Source: UBA4823 sp034436035
GTDB lineage: Bacteria; Chloroflexota; Anaerolineae; Anaerolineales; UBA4823
Assembly (NCBI GenBank): GCA_034436035.1
Contig: DAOTVW010000222.1
Location: 1 to 12,959 of the forward strand
Length of the DNA stretch: 12,959 bases
Direction of reading: 5' to 3'
Position numbers and translations under genes: made by a program. Below the pieces are notes generated by a model. That model saw only the letters and a program-made list of their open reading frames with translations, searched no databases and had not been told where the DNA came from. Shown here in pieces: positions 1 through 6,187 of the stretch (the first letter of the stretch is position 1; every line of letters begins with the position of its first letter).

Positions 1-118
1 CCCATCCCCAAAAACCTGCCTGCACTGCACAACGGAGCAACGCGGTGGGCATGGACCCGTTTGGCAAGCGATTATAAAAACGTTATAACAACTGCTGATA
101 TTTCGTTGTGCTTGTATA
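1..118. other. Unresolved leader at window edge, upstream of the Crp/Fnr gene
   Basis: No gene can be assigned here. Two plus-strand frames are open from the window edge and stop near positions 78 and 88, so this could be the last codons of an upstream gene. The minus strand also has an ATG at 50-52 reading off the edge, so a divergent gene start is equally possible. The base composition changes from GC-rich (1-70) to AT-rich (71-118), which fits the end of a coding region followed by a promoter. Confidence 0.3.
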
Positions 119-120
119 AT
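82..120 (+). promoter_or_regulatory. Probable promoter of the Crp/Fnr gene, -10 TATAAT against the start codon
   Basis: A perfect TATAAT lies at 115-120. Transcription would start about 7 bases later, near 127, almost exactly on the ATG at 128. No convincing -35 hexamer is seen 16-18 bp upstream. Instead, the 8-bp palindrome GTTATAAC (82-89) is centred at 85.5, which is -41.5 from the inferred start, where a class II activator would bind. The -10 box is seen directly; its use and the role of the palindrome are inferred, and an 8-bp palindrome can occur by chance. Confidence 0.5.
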
Positions 121-127
121 GTTATTA

Positions 128-841
128 ATGAACCTCCATGATAAAAAACTCTCCGCAAAAAATGATCGTTTGATCAGGTTATTATCAAACCTTCGACACT
201 TTGAATCCCTTTCACCAAATATCGTAGAACAAATTGCTGCAATTGCCACATGTCGACATTTTAGAGCTGGTCAGGTTATCTACCTTGAAGGAGATGTGGC
301 GGATAAATTATATATTCTCGAAAAGGGCTGGATTAAAGCGACGCGTATCTCGCGGGAAGGGCGCGAGCAAGCCATGTTGTTTTTAGAAGCTGGGGAAATA
401 TTTGGCGACATTGCCGTTTTCAGTGAAACAACCTACCCGGGCACTGTAACTGCGCTCGAAGATGTGGATGTTTGGGAGATCCCTGCACAAGAATTTCTAC
501 AGCTAATTCAGGAATTACCGCTGCTGGCTATGGCTATTATCCGTCACTTAAGCGATCGAGTACTTCATTATATCAAGTTGGTTGAAGACCTCTCCTTACG
601 AGATGTCGAGGCACGCCTTGCAAATACGTTATTGCAACATGCTGAACTCATAAATGGCAGTCTATTGGTGCGCCGCCGCCAATGGACAACGTTTGACGAG
701 ATGGCGGTAAGGCTGGGCACCGTGCGTGATGTTTTGAGCCGAGTGTTGAAAAAGCTGGAATCAGAAGGATTACTCAAAGTAGAGAAAGAATCGATCCAAT
801 TGCTCGACCCGAAAGGTTTAGCACAACGGGGAAAATTGTAA
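128..841 (+). CDS. Crp/Fnr-family transcriptional regulator
   Basis: This is a cytoplasmic DNA-binding regulator of the CRP/FNR family, about 237 residues, which is normal length. An N-terminal cyclic-nucleotide-binding-type beta-roll (about residues 20-125, including GEIFGD) is followed by a long dimer helix and a C-terminal winged helix (about 188-225). The recognition helix reads RDVLSR (about 200-205): Arg and Arg sit where CRP has R180 and R185, with Asp in place of E181. The CRP phosphate-binding Arg-Ser pair is replaced by Tyr-Pro (about 103-104), and there is no N-terminal cysteine cluster, so cAMP or an FNR-type Fe-S cluster is unlikely; the effector is unknown. Start 128 is preferred to the in-frame ATG at 119 because the latter overlaps the -10 box; neither has a Shine-Dalgarno sequence. 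It may control the palindromes at 4327 and 6093. Confidence 0.9.
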   Translation: MNLHDKKLSAKNDRLIRLLSNLRHFESLSPNIVEQIAAIATCRHFRAGQVIYLEGDVADKLYILEKGWIKATRISREGREQAMLFLEAGEIFGDIAVFSETTYPGTVTALEDVDVWEIPAQEFLQLIQELPLLAMAIIRHLSDRVLHYIKLVEDLSLRDVEARLANTLLQHAELINGSLLVRRRQWTTFDEMAVRLGTVRDVLSRVLKKLESEGLLKVEKESIQLLDPKGLAQRGKL

Positions 842-850
842 AGCGAAGAT

Positions 851-894
851 AATTAAATTCCTTTACATAATAGTTGGTTTAATTTCAGTTTTTT
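851..894 (+). terminator. Weak candidate terminator after the Crp/Fnr gene
   Basis: An AT-only stem (AATTAAA at 851-857 with TTTAATT at 878-884) is followed by a run of six T at 889-894. A second inverted repeat, ATCCTTT (897-903) with AAAGGAT (923-929), lies next to it. Both sit between convergent genes, the usual place for terminators, but the stems are weak and the loops long. Confidence 0.3.
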
Positions 895-950
895 CGATCC
901 TTTCAGCGAAAAAATTTTACCCAAAGGATTGTTGATTCTTTATGTCTCTG

Positions 951-1706
951 TTATCTTCCTAATACTCGCGCCCGTTGGTGCAGTTTTATCGATGGCCAAA
1001 GGAATAGAATTCCACTTGCCAATAATATAGTCAAGTCAAGCCAGGGGTTGATTAAGCCCTTTCCCATAACAGCATGAGACATGATGTCCTGCGCGTAAGT
1101 TAAAGGTGAGATGTACGCTATTGAACGAGCAATGGGAGACATTTCATTTAAGGGGATGAAGACGCCACTGATGAAAAGCAAACCCCAGCGCAATAAAGTA
1201 CTGGGCATTTGTACATCGCCAGGGTTCGTTGTGGGCATGGATCCAAAAGCCAACCCTAACGTCGAGAAGGAGAATGCCCCTAAGATAATACCTGCCACCA
1301 ATAGACCTGGTTGGATGATTGTTGAATGAAAGAATAAAAGTCCGGCTAACAGGGCTACTCCTGAGACTGCTATGGCAAAGAATGCCCCTACCAAGGTCTT
1401 ACCAAGCAATAGCGTCAGCAGAGCCATAGGTGCTGCTAACAAGCGATCATACGTACCAATGCGCCGTTCGGTTGGGATAATGAATGGTCCTGCAGCGCCA
1501 GCCGTAAAGAAAACAGTCATCGCCAAAAGGCGCGCTAACCCTTCCGCAGCTCCTAGTTCTCGTCTTACCGAAAACGAAAAAAACATAAAAAACGGCATTA
1601 GAAACCCAAACATAATCATACCTGGCCTAAGGTAATAAACACGTACATCTTTTACAGCTACTGTCCAGGCTTGTGCCAATTCATTTTTAATTCGTTCGAT
1701 ATTCAT
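951..1706 (-). CDS. ABC-2 type transporter permease
   Basis: This is an integral membrane subunit of an ABC exporter, 251 residues with about six hydrophobic segments. A short cytoplasmic N-terminal helix is followed by TM1 (around residue 30-46), and a conserved-looking stretch PTERRIGTYDRLLAAP precedes TM3, as in drug or polysaccharide-type ABC-2 permeases. Length and layout are typical. It overlaps the end of the ATPase gene by four bases (ATGA at 1703-1706), indicating translational coupling and a two-gene transporter. The substrate cannot be told from sequence; DrrB-like drug export is the usual comparison. It is the last gene of the MarR-headed operon. Confidence 0.88.
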   Translation of the reverse strand: MNIERIKNELAQAWTVAVKDVRVYYLRPGMIMFGFLMPFFMFFSFSVRRELGAAEGLARLLAMTVFFTAGAAGPFIIPTERRIGTYDRLLAAPMALLTLLLGKTLVGAFFAIAVSGVALLAGLLFFHSTIIQPGLLVAGIILGAFSFSTLGLAFGSMPTTNPGDVQMPSTLLRWGLLFISGVFIPLNEMSPIARSIAYISPLTYAQDIMSHAVMGKGLINPWLDLTILLASGILFLWPSIKLHQRARVLGR

Positions 1707-2722
1707 TGGCGGCCTCCTTTCATCCCGCGCCGCGTGGGCTTTTTTTCGAGTGATTCATTTGTTACAATGCCAACTTGTTTTCCGGTTATTTCTAGGAAAA
1801 CATCTTCTAGGCTCGGACCAAGAGTATTCAAACTGACAATGCGCATTTCATTTACCTCGGCATAATGTACGATTTGCGGTAAAAGCATGGATGGATCTTC
1901 GGTGTACAATCGTATTTTGTCTCCTACTTTGACTTGAACCGTCACTCCAGGTAAAGATGTTAACCCTTGTATTTTTTCTGGTAATGGATTGTCAAAAGCT
2001 ACCTCCACGGATTGTACACGGCGAAAATTCGCTTTAAGTTTTTCGGGTGTGTCAATAGCGGCAATTTTTCCGTGGGAAATAATTGCCACACGCTCACATA
2101 ATTGATTAGCTTCTTCTATTTGATGAGTAGTCATAAAGATGGTTGTTCCCTCCGAATTCATGCGCCTGATCAATTCCCAAATGGCATGGATACTCTGCGC
2201 ATCTAAGCCAGGGGTTGGTTCATCCAAAAAAAGAAGAGATGGCTTGTGAATGATTGCCATTGCAATACTTAACCTTCTGCGCATCCCTTTTGAAAAGTTC
2301 TCGGCTTTTTCGTTACGTTTTTCATAAAGCCCAAATGTTTCGAGCAATTCCTGTGCGCGTTTTTCCCGCTCGTGACGTGGTACACGGTAGAGGCTGGCGG
2401 TGAACATTAGGTTGTCCCATGCAGTCAGTTCTGTGTAGACGTTGGACTCTTCGGGAACCAAACCGATTTGCCGTTTGGCGGGATAAGAGTCACGGGCGAG
2501 ATCATGTCCATTGATCAAAATGCGCCCCTCTGTCGGTGTTAGCAAAGTGGTTAACATCCTCTGGGTGGTTGTTTTTCCAGCTCCATTTGGGCCGAGGAAA
2601 CCAAATATCTCACCTTGCTTAACCATAAAATTAATATGGTCCACCGCAAGAACACCTTGCTCCGAGCGTGCGGTGGGGTAATATTTGGTCAGATTTTCTA
2701 CTTCAATCGCATTATTCATCAT
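1703..2722 (-). CDS. ABC transporter ATP-binding protein (DrrA-like)
   Basis: This is the nucleotide-binding subunit that powers the neighbouring permease. Of 339 residues, the first 230 or so form the ATPase domain: Walker A GPNGAGKTT (44-52), signature FSKGM (143-147), Walker B LLFLDE (163-168), D-loop GLD (172-174) and switch His200. The Q-loop position reads VPEES, with Glu in place of the usual Gln. The remaining C-terminal part is an extra domain as found in DrrA-type exporter ATPases. Two ATG codons in tandem (2722 and 2719) follow AAGGAG; the second has the better spacing and may be the true start. The gene overlaps the upstream PIG-L gene by 11 bases. Export of a toxic compound is likely from the MarR context, but the substrate is unknown. 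Confidence 0.93.
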   Translation of the reverse strand: MMNNAIEVENLTKYYPTARSEQGVLAVDHINFMVKQGEIFGFLGPNGAGKTTTQRMLTTLLTPTEGRILINGHDLARDSYPAKRQIGLVPEESNVYTELTAWDNLMFTASLYRVPRHEREKRAQELLETFGLYEKRNEKAENFSKGMRRRLSIAMAIIHKPSLLFLDEPTPGLDAQSIHAIWELIRRMNSEGTTIFMTTHQIEEANQLCERVAIISHGKIAAIDTPEKLKANFRRVQSVEVAFDNPLPEKIQGLTSLPGVTVQVKVGDKIRLYTEDPSMLLPQIVHYAEVNEMRIVSLNTLGPSLEDVFLEITGKQVGIVTNESLEKKPTRRGMKGGRQ

Positions 2723-3449
2723 TACTCCTTGAGATAATTGTGAAAATATCCTTCTCTTTCTTGCCGAGTAGTTCTGGTCGGAATAATCTTCTTTGAAAGT
2801 GCTCTTGACCCAAGAACAGATATTGTCGCTCTAGTGGGGCTGCTAAAATAGGTGATTCGCTTCTTTGAGTTCGATGGCAGTGAATAGCAGCCATCTTTGC
2901 TTCCCAGACAGCTGATACATTTACTGTGCAAGTGATTTCATTATCTGGGATGGTATGGATCTGCGTCATGTCAAGCGTCTCGGCCAGCGAACGCGGCACA
3001 GCCAGGGTGTAGAGTGCTCTCACTCCTTCGGCGCGGCGAAAGGTTTCGGCGGCAAAGCGCCCAATGGCTATGTGATCGGGATGACCTGAGACACCGTCGG
3101 GCCCATAAGAGAGTATGATTTGTGGGCGTACATCGCGTACGATTGCCAGGATTTCAGAAACGATTCTTTCGGGGTCGGCTTCCGAAAGGTGACCATCCTG
3201 ATAGTCGAGCAAAATCGGTGGCTGGATTCCCAGCGCCGCGCAGGCGCAGCGCAGTTCATTTTCGCGCACAGAAGGTAATTCTTCAGGCGTACATATTGGA
3301 GGAAAGCCGCATGACCCGGCCTGTCCACGTGTGGCGGTCAAAACCTGCACGCGCACGCCGCGCCGTGCTAACAATGCCAGCGTCCCGCCGCAACGGAAGG
3401 CCTCGTCATCGGGGTGGGCGAAGACGGCAAGGATGTTTAATTCTTTCAT
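2712..3449 (-). CDS. PIG-L family deacetylase
   Basis: This is a zinc-dependent N-acetyl-sugar deacetylase-fold protein (PIG-L/LmbE family), 245 residues, normal size. The motif AHPDDE (11-16) supplies His12 and Asp15 as metal ligands with Asp14 as catalytic base, and SGHPDH (121-126) supplies the third His. The usual AFGCGG after the first motif reads AFRCGG here. Family members deacetylate GlcNAc-type substrates, including mycothiol or bacillithiol intermediates and antibiotics; the substrate here is unknown. It lies 13 bases after the cupin stop and overlaps the ATPase start, so it belongs to the exporter operon. The Shine-Dalgarno sequence is poor, suggesting coupling to upstream translation. 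Confidence 0.92.
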   Translation of the reverse strand: MKELNILAVFAHPDDEAFRCGGTLALLARRGVRVQVLTATRGQAGSCGFPPICTPEELPSVRENELRCACAALGIQPPILLDYQDGHLSEADPERIVSEILAIVRDVRPQIILSYGPDGVSGHPDHIAIGRFAAETFRRAEGVRALYTLAVPRSLAETLDMTQIHTIPDNEITCTVNVSAVWEAKMAAIHCHRTQRSESPILAAPLERQYLFLGQEHFQRRLFRPELLGKKEKDIFTIISRSNDE

Positions 3450-3462
3450 ATTTACACATTTC

Positions 3463-3774
3463 TTAGCTGCTTTGTATTGTCAAAACGCGTGACTGTTCCT
3501 TAGCTAACAGCATACGCTCTACTCCAGCTGGTATGACAATTAGCGAACCAGAATTTAAAAATTGTCTTTCCTCACCTGTAACAATTAACTCTCCTTTTCC
3601 AGATAACATCAAATATATCACCTGATTTGTCATCGTGCAGGGACCAACTATCTGATTTACCTCTAAACACAATAGCGATATTAGTAAATTTTCCAATTGA
3701 TAGAGTGGAATTGGTTTTACTTCTTTCGCGGAAACCTTTTGCATCGATTCGGTGTCAATGACTTGCATACTCAT
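3463..3774 (-). CDS. Small cupin-domain protein
   Basis: A 103-residue protein whose central part (about 45-100) reads like a single conserved-barrel cupin: a YLMLSGKGELIVTGEE strand-turn-strand, then GSLIVIPAGVERML. The metal-binding histidines of enzyme cupins are absent, so a ligand-binding or structural role is more likely than catalysis. The start ATG shares its A with the MarR stop (TAATG at about 3774), so the two are translationally coupled. A second in-frame ATG lies two codons on, but AAGGAG is better placed for the first. Function unknown; by position it may sense or bind the compound handled by the operon. Confidence 0.75.
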   Translation of the reverse strand: MSMQVIDTESMQKVSAKEVKPIPLYQLENLLISLLCLEVNQIVGPCTMTNQVIYLMLSGKGELIVTGEERQFLNSGSLIVIPAGVERMLLAKEQSRVLTIQSS

Positions 3775-4241
3775 TAAAAATTTTCTCCTTTCGGGATAAA
3801 TTGATCATTTTCGGCATATTGCAGAGCCCGCTCCAGAAGGGTTAATAATGTTTCTTGCTCTTGGTTTGTAAGCCCTGCTAATAGGCGCTGAAATTTTTGG
3901 AGATGTGAATTTTGGATTTGACGTTGTAATGCTTGACCGCGCCGAGTAAGAAAAAATTGGATTGAGCGGCCATCCAGAGGATGAGGCTTTCTTTCCACTA
4001 ACCTATTCTCTTCTAGTTTTCGTATTCCAACACTTACAGTTGGGGCAGTCAACCTCAAGCCATTCGCAACATCTTGTAAATTACAACCCGGTGAGTTTGC
4101 TATAAAGTCCAATAAGGATATTTGGGCAGGTGAGATTGGCGCATTTTCTAGCGAATGGGTATCCAGTCCTAATGTTCTTACCCGTTTCATGAGTTTGAAG
4201 AATTTTTCTTCGGCTAATTCATTTTTGTTTTGCATCATCAT
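3774..4241 (-). CDS. MarR-family transcriptional regulator
   Basis: A 155-residue winged-helix dimer of the MarR family, first gene of its operon. The DNA-binding part is clear: helices around NLQDVANGLRLTAPTVSVGIRKLEENRLVERK (about 54-86) followed by the wing PLDGRSIQFFLTRRG (about 88-102), with the Asp-x-Arg wing motif. N- and C-terminal helices form the dimer interface. Three tandem ATG codons (4241, 4238, 4235) leave the exact start open. A perfect 17-bp palindrome lies 13 bases before the first ATG and covers the predicted transcription start, which strongly suggests autorepression released by a small ligand, probably a substrate of the downstream exporter. Confidence 0.93.
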   Translation of the reverse strand: MMMQNKNELAEEKFFKLMKRVRTLGLDTHSLENAPISPAQISLLDFIANSPGCNLQDVANGLRLTAPTVSVGIRKLEENRLVERKPHPLDGRSIQFFLTRRGQALQRQIQNSHLQKFQRLLAGLTNQEQETLLTLLERALQYAENDQFIPKGENF

Positions 4242-4253
4242 TACTCTAGAAAT

Positions 4254-4270
4254 TTAGTTAGACTAACTAA
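4254..4270. promoter_or_regulatory. MarR operator, perfect 17-bp palindrome TTAGTTAG-A-CTAACTAA
   Basis: TTAGTTAGACTAACTAA has 8-bp arms with no mismatch around a central A. TTAG/CTAA half-sites are known for MarR-family operators. It overlaps the last base of the -10 box and covers the expected start of transcription of the MarR operon, so binding would block RNA polymerase. Confidence 0.8.
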
Positions 4271-4298
4271 TAATATCACAATAAATATATTACGTCAA
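4270..4298 (-). promoter_or_regulatory. Sigma-70 promoter of the MarR-cupin-PIG-L-ABC operon
   Basis: On the minus strand TTGACG (plus-strand 4293-4298) is followed by exactly 17 bases and TATTAT (4270-4275). The predicted transcript starts near 4263, about 22 bases before the MarR ATG and inside the palindromic operator. Confidence 0.75.
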
Positions 4299-4326
4299 GG
4301 GTAACGCAAAGGTCATCCTTCAGACC

Positions 4327-4344
4327 ATACGACAAAAGTCGTAT
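4327..4344. promoter_or_regulatory. Palindromic activator site upstream of the BON gene, core GACAAAAGTC
   Basis: ATACGACAAAAGTCGTAT has 7-bp arms and an AAAA centre at 4335.5. It shares the 10-bp core GACAAAAGTC with the site at 6093-6108. A -10-like TAAACT at 4365-4370 would start transcription near 4377 and place the palindrome at -41.5, as at class II Crp/Fnr promoters. It could in principle be a small hairpin, but no gene ends here and no T-run follows. Confidence 0.6.
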
Positions 4345-4364
4345 ACAACAAACTAAGTTGCCAA

Positions 4365-4370
4365 TAAACT
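4365..4370 (+). promoter_or_regulatory. Candidate -10 box of the BON-led gene array
   Basis: TAAACT matches TATAAT at four of six positions. It begins 29.5 bp from the centre of the upstream palindrome, the same distance as at the 6130 box. No good -35 hexamer is present, as expected for an activator-dependent promoter. Confidence 0.4.
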
Positions 4371-4412
4371 ATTACTACAAATGATTTTTATCAGTTAAGG
4401 ATTAAGAGTTGA

Positions 4413-4730
4413 ATGAACGATCCACTTTTGCGTAAAACCATCCTTTCCTGCATAGCAGAGGATGAAAGAATTGCAATCAAGAAATTATGTGTAGGAGTAT
4501 CCAATGGGATTGTTCATTTAGCTGGCATAGCTGCATCAATCGAAGAGAGGGAGTTAGCTGCAGAGATTGCTGCAGCAATACCCGCAGTGCGCGGGGTTGT
4601 TAACCGCATTGAGGCACCAGAAGCTCCTCAACCGGCCCGGGTAATTGATCTAAATTTGGATGAAAAGTTACCTCATTTAGAGAAACCTAACCATGTTGGG
4701 ACAGAGAGAAGAATCGAATATGGGAATTAG
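4413..4730 (+). CDS. BON-domain protein
   Basis: A 105-residue protein with one BON domain (about residues 5-66). The pattern is typical of the fold: an alpha helix, a strand with GIVHLAGIA (32-40), a helix of repeated Ala/Glu (about 41-56) and a final strand VRGVVNRIEA (59-68). The last 35 residues are polar and probably flexible. No signal peptide is seen, so it is likely cytoplasmic, unlike many BON proteins. BON domains are thought to bind membranes or ligands. The start has only a weak AAGAG ahead of it. It overlaps the CopD-like gene by 11 bases and opens the eight-gene plus-strand array, so it probably serves the same membrane system; its exact role is unknown. Confidence 0.82.
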   Translation: MNDPLLRKTILSCIAEDERIAIKKLCVGVSNGIVHLAGIAASIEERELAAEIAAAIPAVRGVVNRIEAPEAPQPARVIDLNLDEKLPHLEKPNHVGTERRIEYGN

Positions 4731-5199
4731 AATTATTGTGTTCAGCTTAATTACTTTCTTCCATGACTTGTTCAGCGCCATCTGGATGGGTGGTTTGATT
4801 GTCACGGTATGTGCTTACTTGCCAGCAGTCAAAGAGGCGCTGGGTGCAGGTCCGCAAGTGAAGAAGGTGATGGCCGCCTTCCAGAAGCGGCAAAGTTTAT
4901 GGGTTTATATTAGCATGGCGGGCTTGATTGTAACTGGTTTATTGATGTCCAATCGCAGTCCGCAATTCGAGGGTCTGTTTACATTTAGAAATCCATACTC
5001 CGCTTTATTATCGATTAAACACATCCTGGTCATAGGGATGATTGCTATTTCCCTTTATCGAACTTTGGTTCTGGGGAAAAAACCCTCGGGTATGACTCCC
5101 GATAAAGAACGCTTGAGTATGCAATTACTACTGGTCAATGCAGTTTTGGCGGTGTCCGTCCTGTTAACCAGTGGTTTTGTAGCAGCGCTTGCGAGGTAA
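4720..5199 (+). CDS. CopD-like four-helix membrane protein
   Basis: A 159-residue protein with four hydrophobic helices (about 5-34, 60-77, 96-117, 135-157). The N-terminal FFHDLFSAIWMGGL (13-26) resembles the HxxxxAxWxGG stretch of CopD-like membrane proteins, and His101 lies in the third helix (SIKHILV). Paired intramembrane histidines in such families can bind heme b or copper, so a redox or metal role next to an oxidase-like gene is plausible but unproven. ATG 4720 is chosen over the in-frame ATG at 4693 because AGAGAGAAG stands about eight bases before it and the added nine residues are polar. It overlaps the BON gene stop. Confidence 0.78.
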   Translation: MGIRIIVFSLITFFHDLFSAIWMGGLIVTVCAYLPAVKEALGAGPQVKKVMAAFQKRQSLWVYISMAGLIVTGLLMSNRSPQFEGLFTFRNPYSALLSIKHILVIGMIAISLYRTLVLGKKPSGMTPDKERLSMQLLLVNAVLAVSVLLTSGFVAALAR

Positions 5200-5231
5200 T
5201 AAGCAGGCGGATGATGAAAAAAACCTCTCGG

Positions 5232-5251
5232 TATAAATGTCTGTATGACAT
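5232..5251 (+). promoter_or_regulatory. Possible promoter element with inverted repeat before the 8-TM gene
   Basis: TATAAA (5232-5237) could be a -10 box. Directly after it ATGTC-TGTAT-GACAT (5237-5251) is a 5-bp inverted repeat that would cover the transcription start. There is no -35 match, and a short repeat may be chance. Confidence 0.25.
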
Positions 5252-5278
5252 GATCAATTTTTCTAAAGGAGAAAAAAG

Positions 5279-6097
5279 ATGAAAGATAATTTTAAATTAG
5301 GTGCCTGGTTATCTGCTATCGGTATCTTGATTGGATTGCTGTTTTTCTATCTCATTGCAAAACAATATAATTTGGTCATCGATGCTCATGCTGCGGTTGG
5401 GCGCACTGATGAAGCAACCTCAGTCAGGATTACTTTTGCAGTTTTAGGATGGCTGGGAATTAGCACTACTGCAATATGGGTTGCGGTACTTTATGGTTTT
5501 CTGCAAAAGGAAAAATGGGCTTGGTTTTGGGGAACGGTGGCGGCAACCATCCAATTATTGACCGGCTTCTTCCCCGCTATTCCCTCCATGGATAGTCATC
5601 TGCCTATGCCCACTTTAAGTGTTTTTGGAGTAGCGTTGATCCTTTGGTTTGGCATGCTCTTGATCGGGGATGTAGATAAAAAAATCATTGCCCTGACTTT
5701 TGTGGCTGGATTGGCGTATGTGTTGACATTCATTGATGGCGTAGCTCCGATTTCCAAATATACCACCTCGCATAATAATCCCTTTTGGAATGCGATGTAT
5801 GTGATGACTCAGCAGGTGAGCTGGTGGGGATCAGCGGCTTGGGCGGTTTTCATTTTTGCGGTCCTGAAGAAAAAACCTTGGGCGCTCCCAGTTGGTTTGT
5901 TCGCTGGCACGATGTCCATGTTGGCGGGATATCCACTAGGACTTCATAACGCCTTTGTGGAAGTGCATCGTTTCTCAATGTTTTTGCCAGCGCCTTTGCT
6001 GAGCAGCCTTTTGGTTCTCTATTTACTTTTGCCAGGAACCCATAGGATGATCGAGGATTGGACGGCAAAATCAAAAAAAGAGCAGGCTGATTTGTGA
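5279..6097 (+). CDS. Eight-helix membrane protein with internal duplication, unknown function
   Basis: A 272-residue integral membrane protein that I do not recognise. Eight hydrophobic segments lie at about 7-27, 51-75, 79-101, 110-130, 135-155, 181-196, 200-220 and 236-252, and the C-terminal tail is polar and Lys-rich. The two halves look related: residues about 57-127 and about 182-252 share the order W-G, a helix, a Lys-rich turn before Trp-Ala, a helix ending in (L/A)-(T/A)-G-(F/Y)-(F/P)-P, a short His-containing loop and a helix. Histidines 107, 165, 223, 230 and 255 are in loops or helix ends. No heme A synthase signature is seen. AAAGGAG sits seven bases before the ATG. Its place in the array suggests a partner or assembly factor for the oxidase-like protein. 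Confidence 0.75.
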   Translation: MKDNFKLGAWLSAIGILIGLLFFYLIAKQYNLVIDAHAAVGRTDEATSVRITFAVLGWLGISTTAIWVAVLYGFLQKEKWAWFWGTVAATIQLLTGFFPAIPSMDSHLPMPTLSVFGVALILWFGMLLIGDVDKKIIALTFVAGLAYVLTFIDGVAPISKYTTSHNNPFWNAMYVMTQQVSWWGSAAWAVFIFAVLKKKPWALPVGLFAGTMSMLAGYPLGLHNAFVEVHRFSMFLPAPLLSSLLVLYLLLPGTHRMIEDWTAKSKKEQADL

Positions 6098-6108
6098 CTT
6101 TTGTCACA
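6093..6108. promoter_or_regulatory. CRP-type palindrome TGTGA-N6-TCACA upstream of the first 6-TM gene
   Basis: TGTGACTTTTGTCACA is a perfect 16-bp palindrome (6-bp arms, TTTT centre) that matches the CRP consensus half-sites TGTGA-N6-TCACA. It overlaps the stop codon of the preceding gene. Its core, read on the minus strand, is GACAAAAGTC, as at 4327-4344. Its centre at 6100.5 is -41.5 from the start predicted by the CATAAT at 6130-6135. A terminator is less likely because no T-run follows. Confidence 0.7.
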
Positions 6109-6129
6109 GTAATGATTCGGTTCATGTGC

Positions 6130-6135
6130 CATAAT
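6130..6135 (+). promoter_or_regulatory. Candidate -10 box of an internal promoter before the first 6-TM gene
   Basis: CATAAT at 6130-6135 matches TATAAT at five of six positions and predicts a start near 6142. A second CATAAT lies at 6140-6145 and could be used instead. The first gives class II spacing to the palindrome at 6093-6108. No -35 hexamer is evident. Confidence 0.5.
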
Positions 6136-6187
6136 CTATCATAATTGCTTTATCTTCATTTTTTGTGGAAAAGGAAAGGATAATGCC

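Noticed and set aside
1111..1635. Plus-strand ORFs opposite the ABC permease
   Set aside because: Shadows of the permease gene with basic, low-complexity translations and no ribosome binding site.
5279..6097. 8-TM protein as a heme A synthase (CtaA)
   Set aside because: Helix number would fit, but the paired histidine motifs of CtaA are not present at matching helix positions.
6093..6108. Palindrome read as a terminator of the 8-TM gene
   Set aside because: It overlaps the stop codon and lacks a T-run, while matching the CRP consensus and class II spacing, so an operator fits better.
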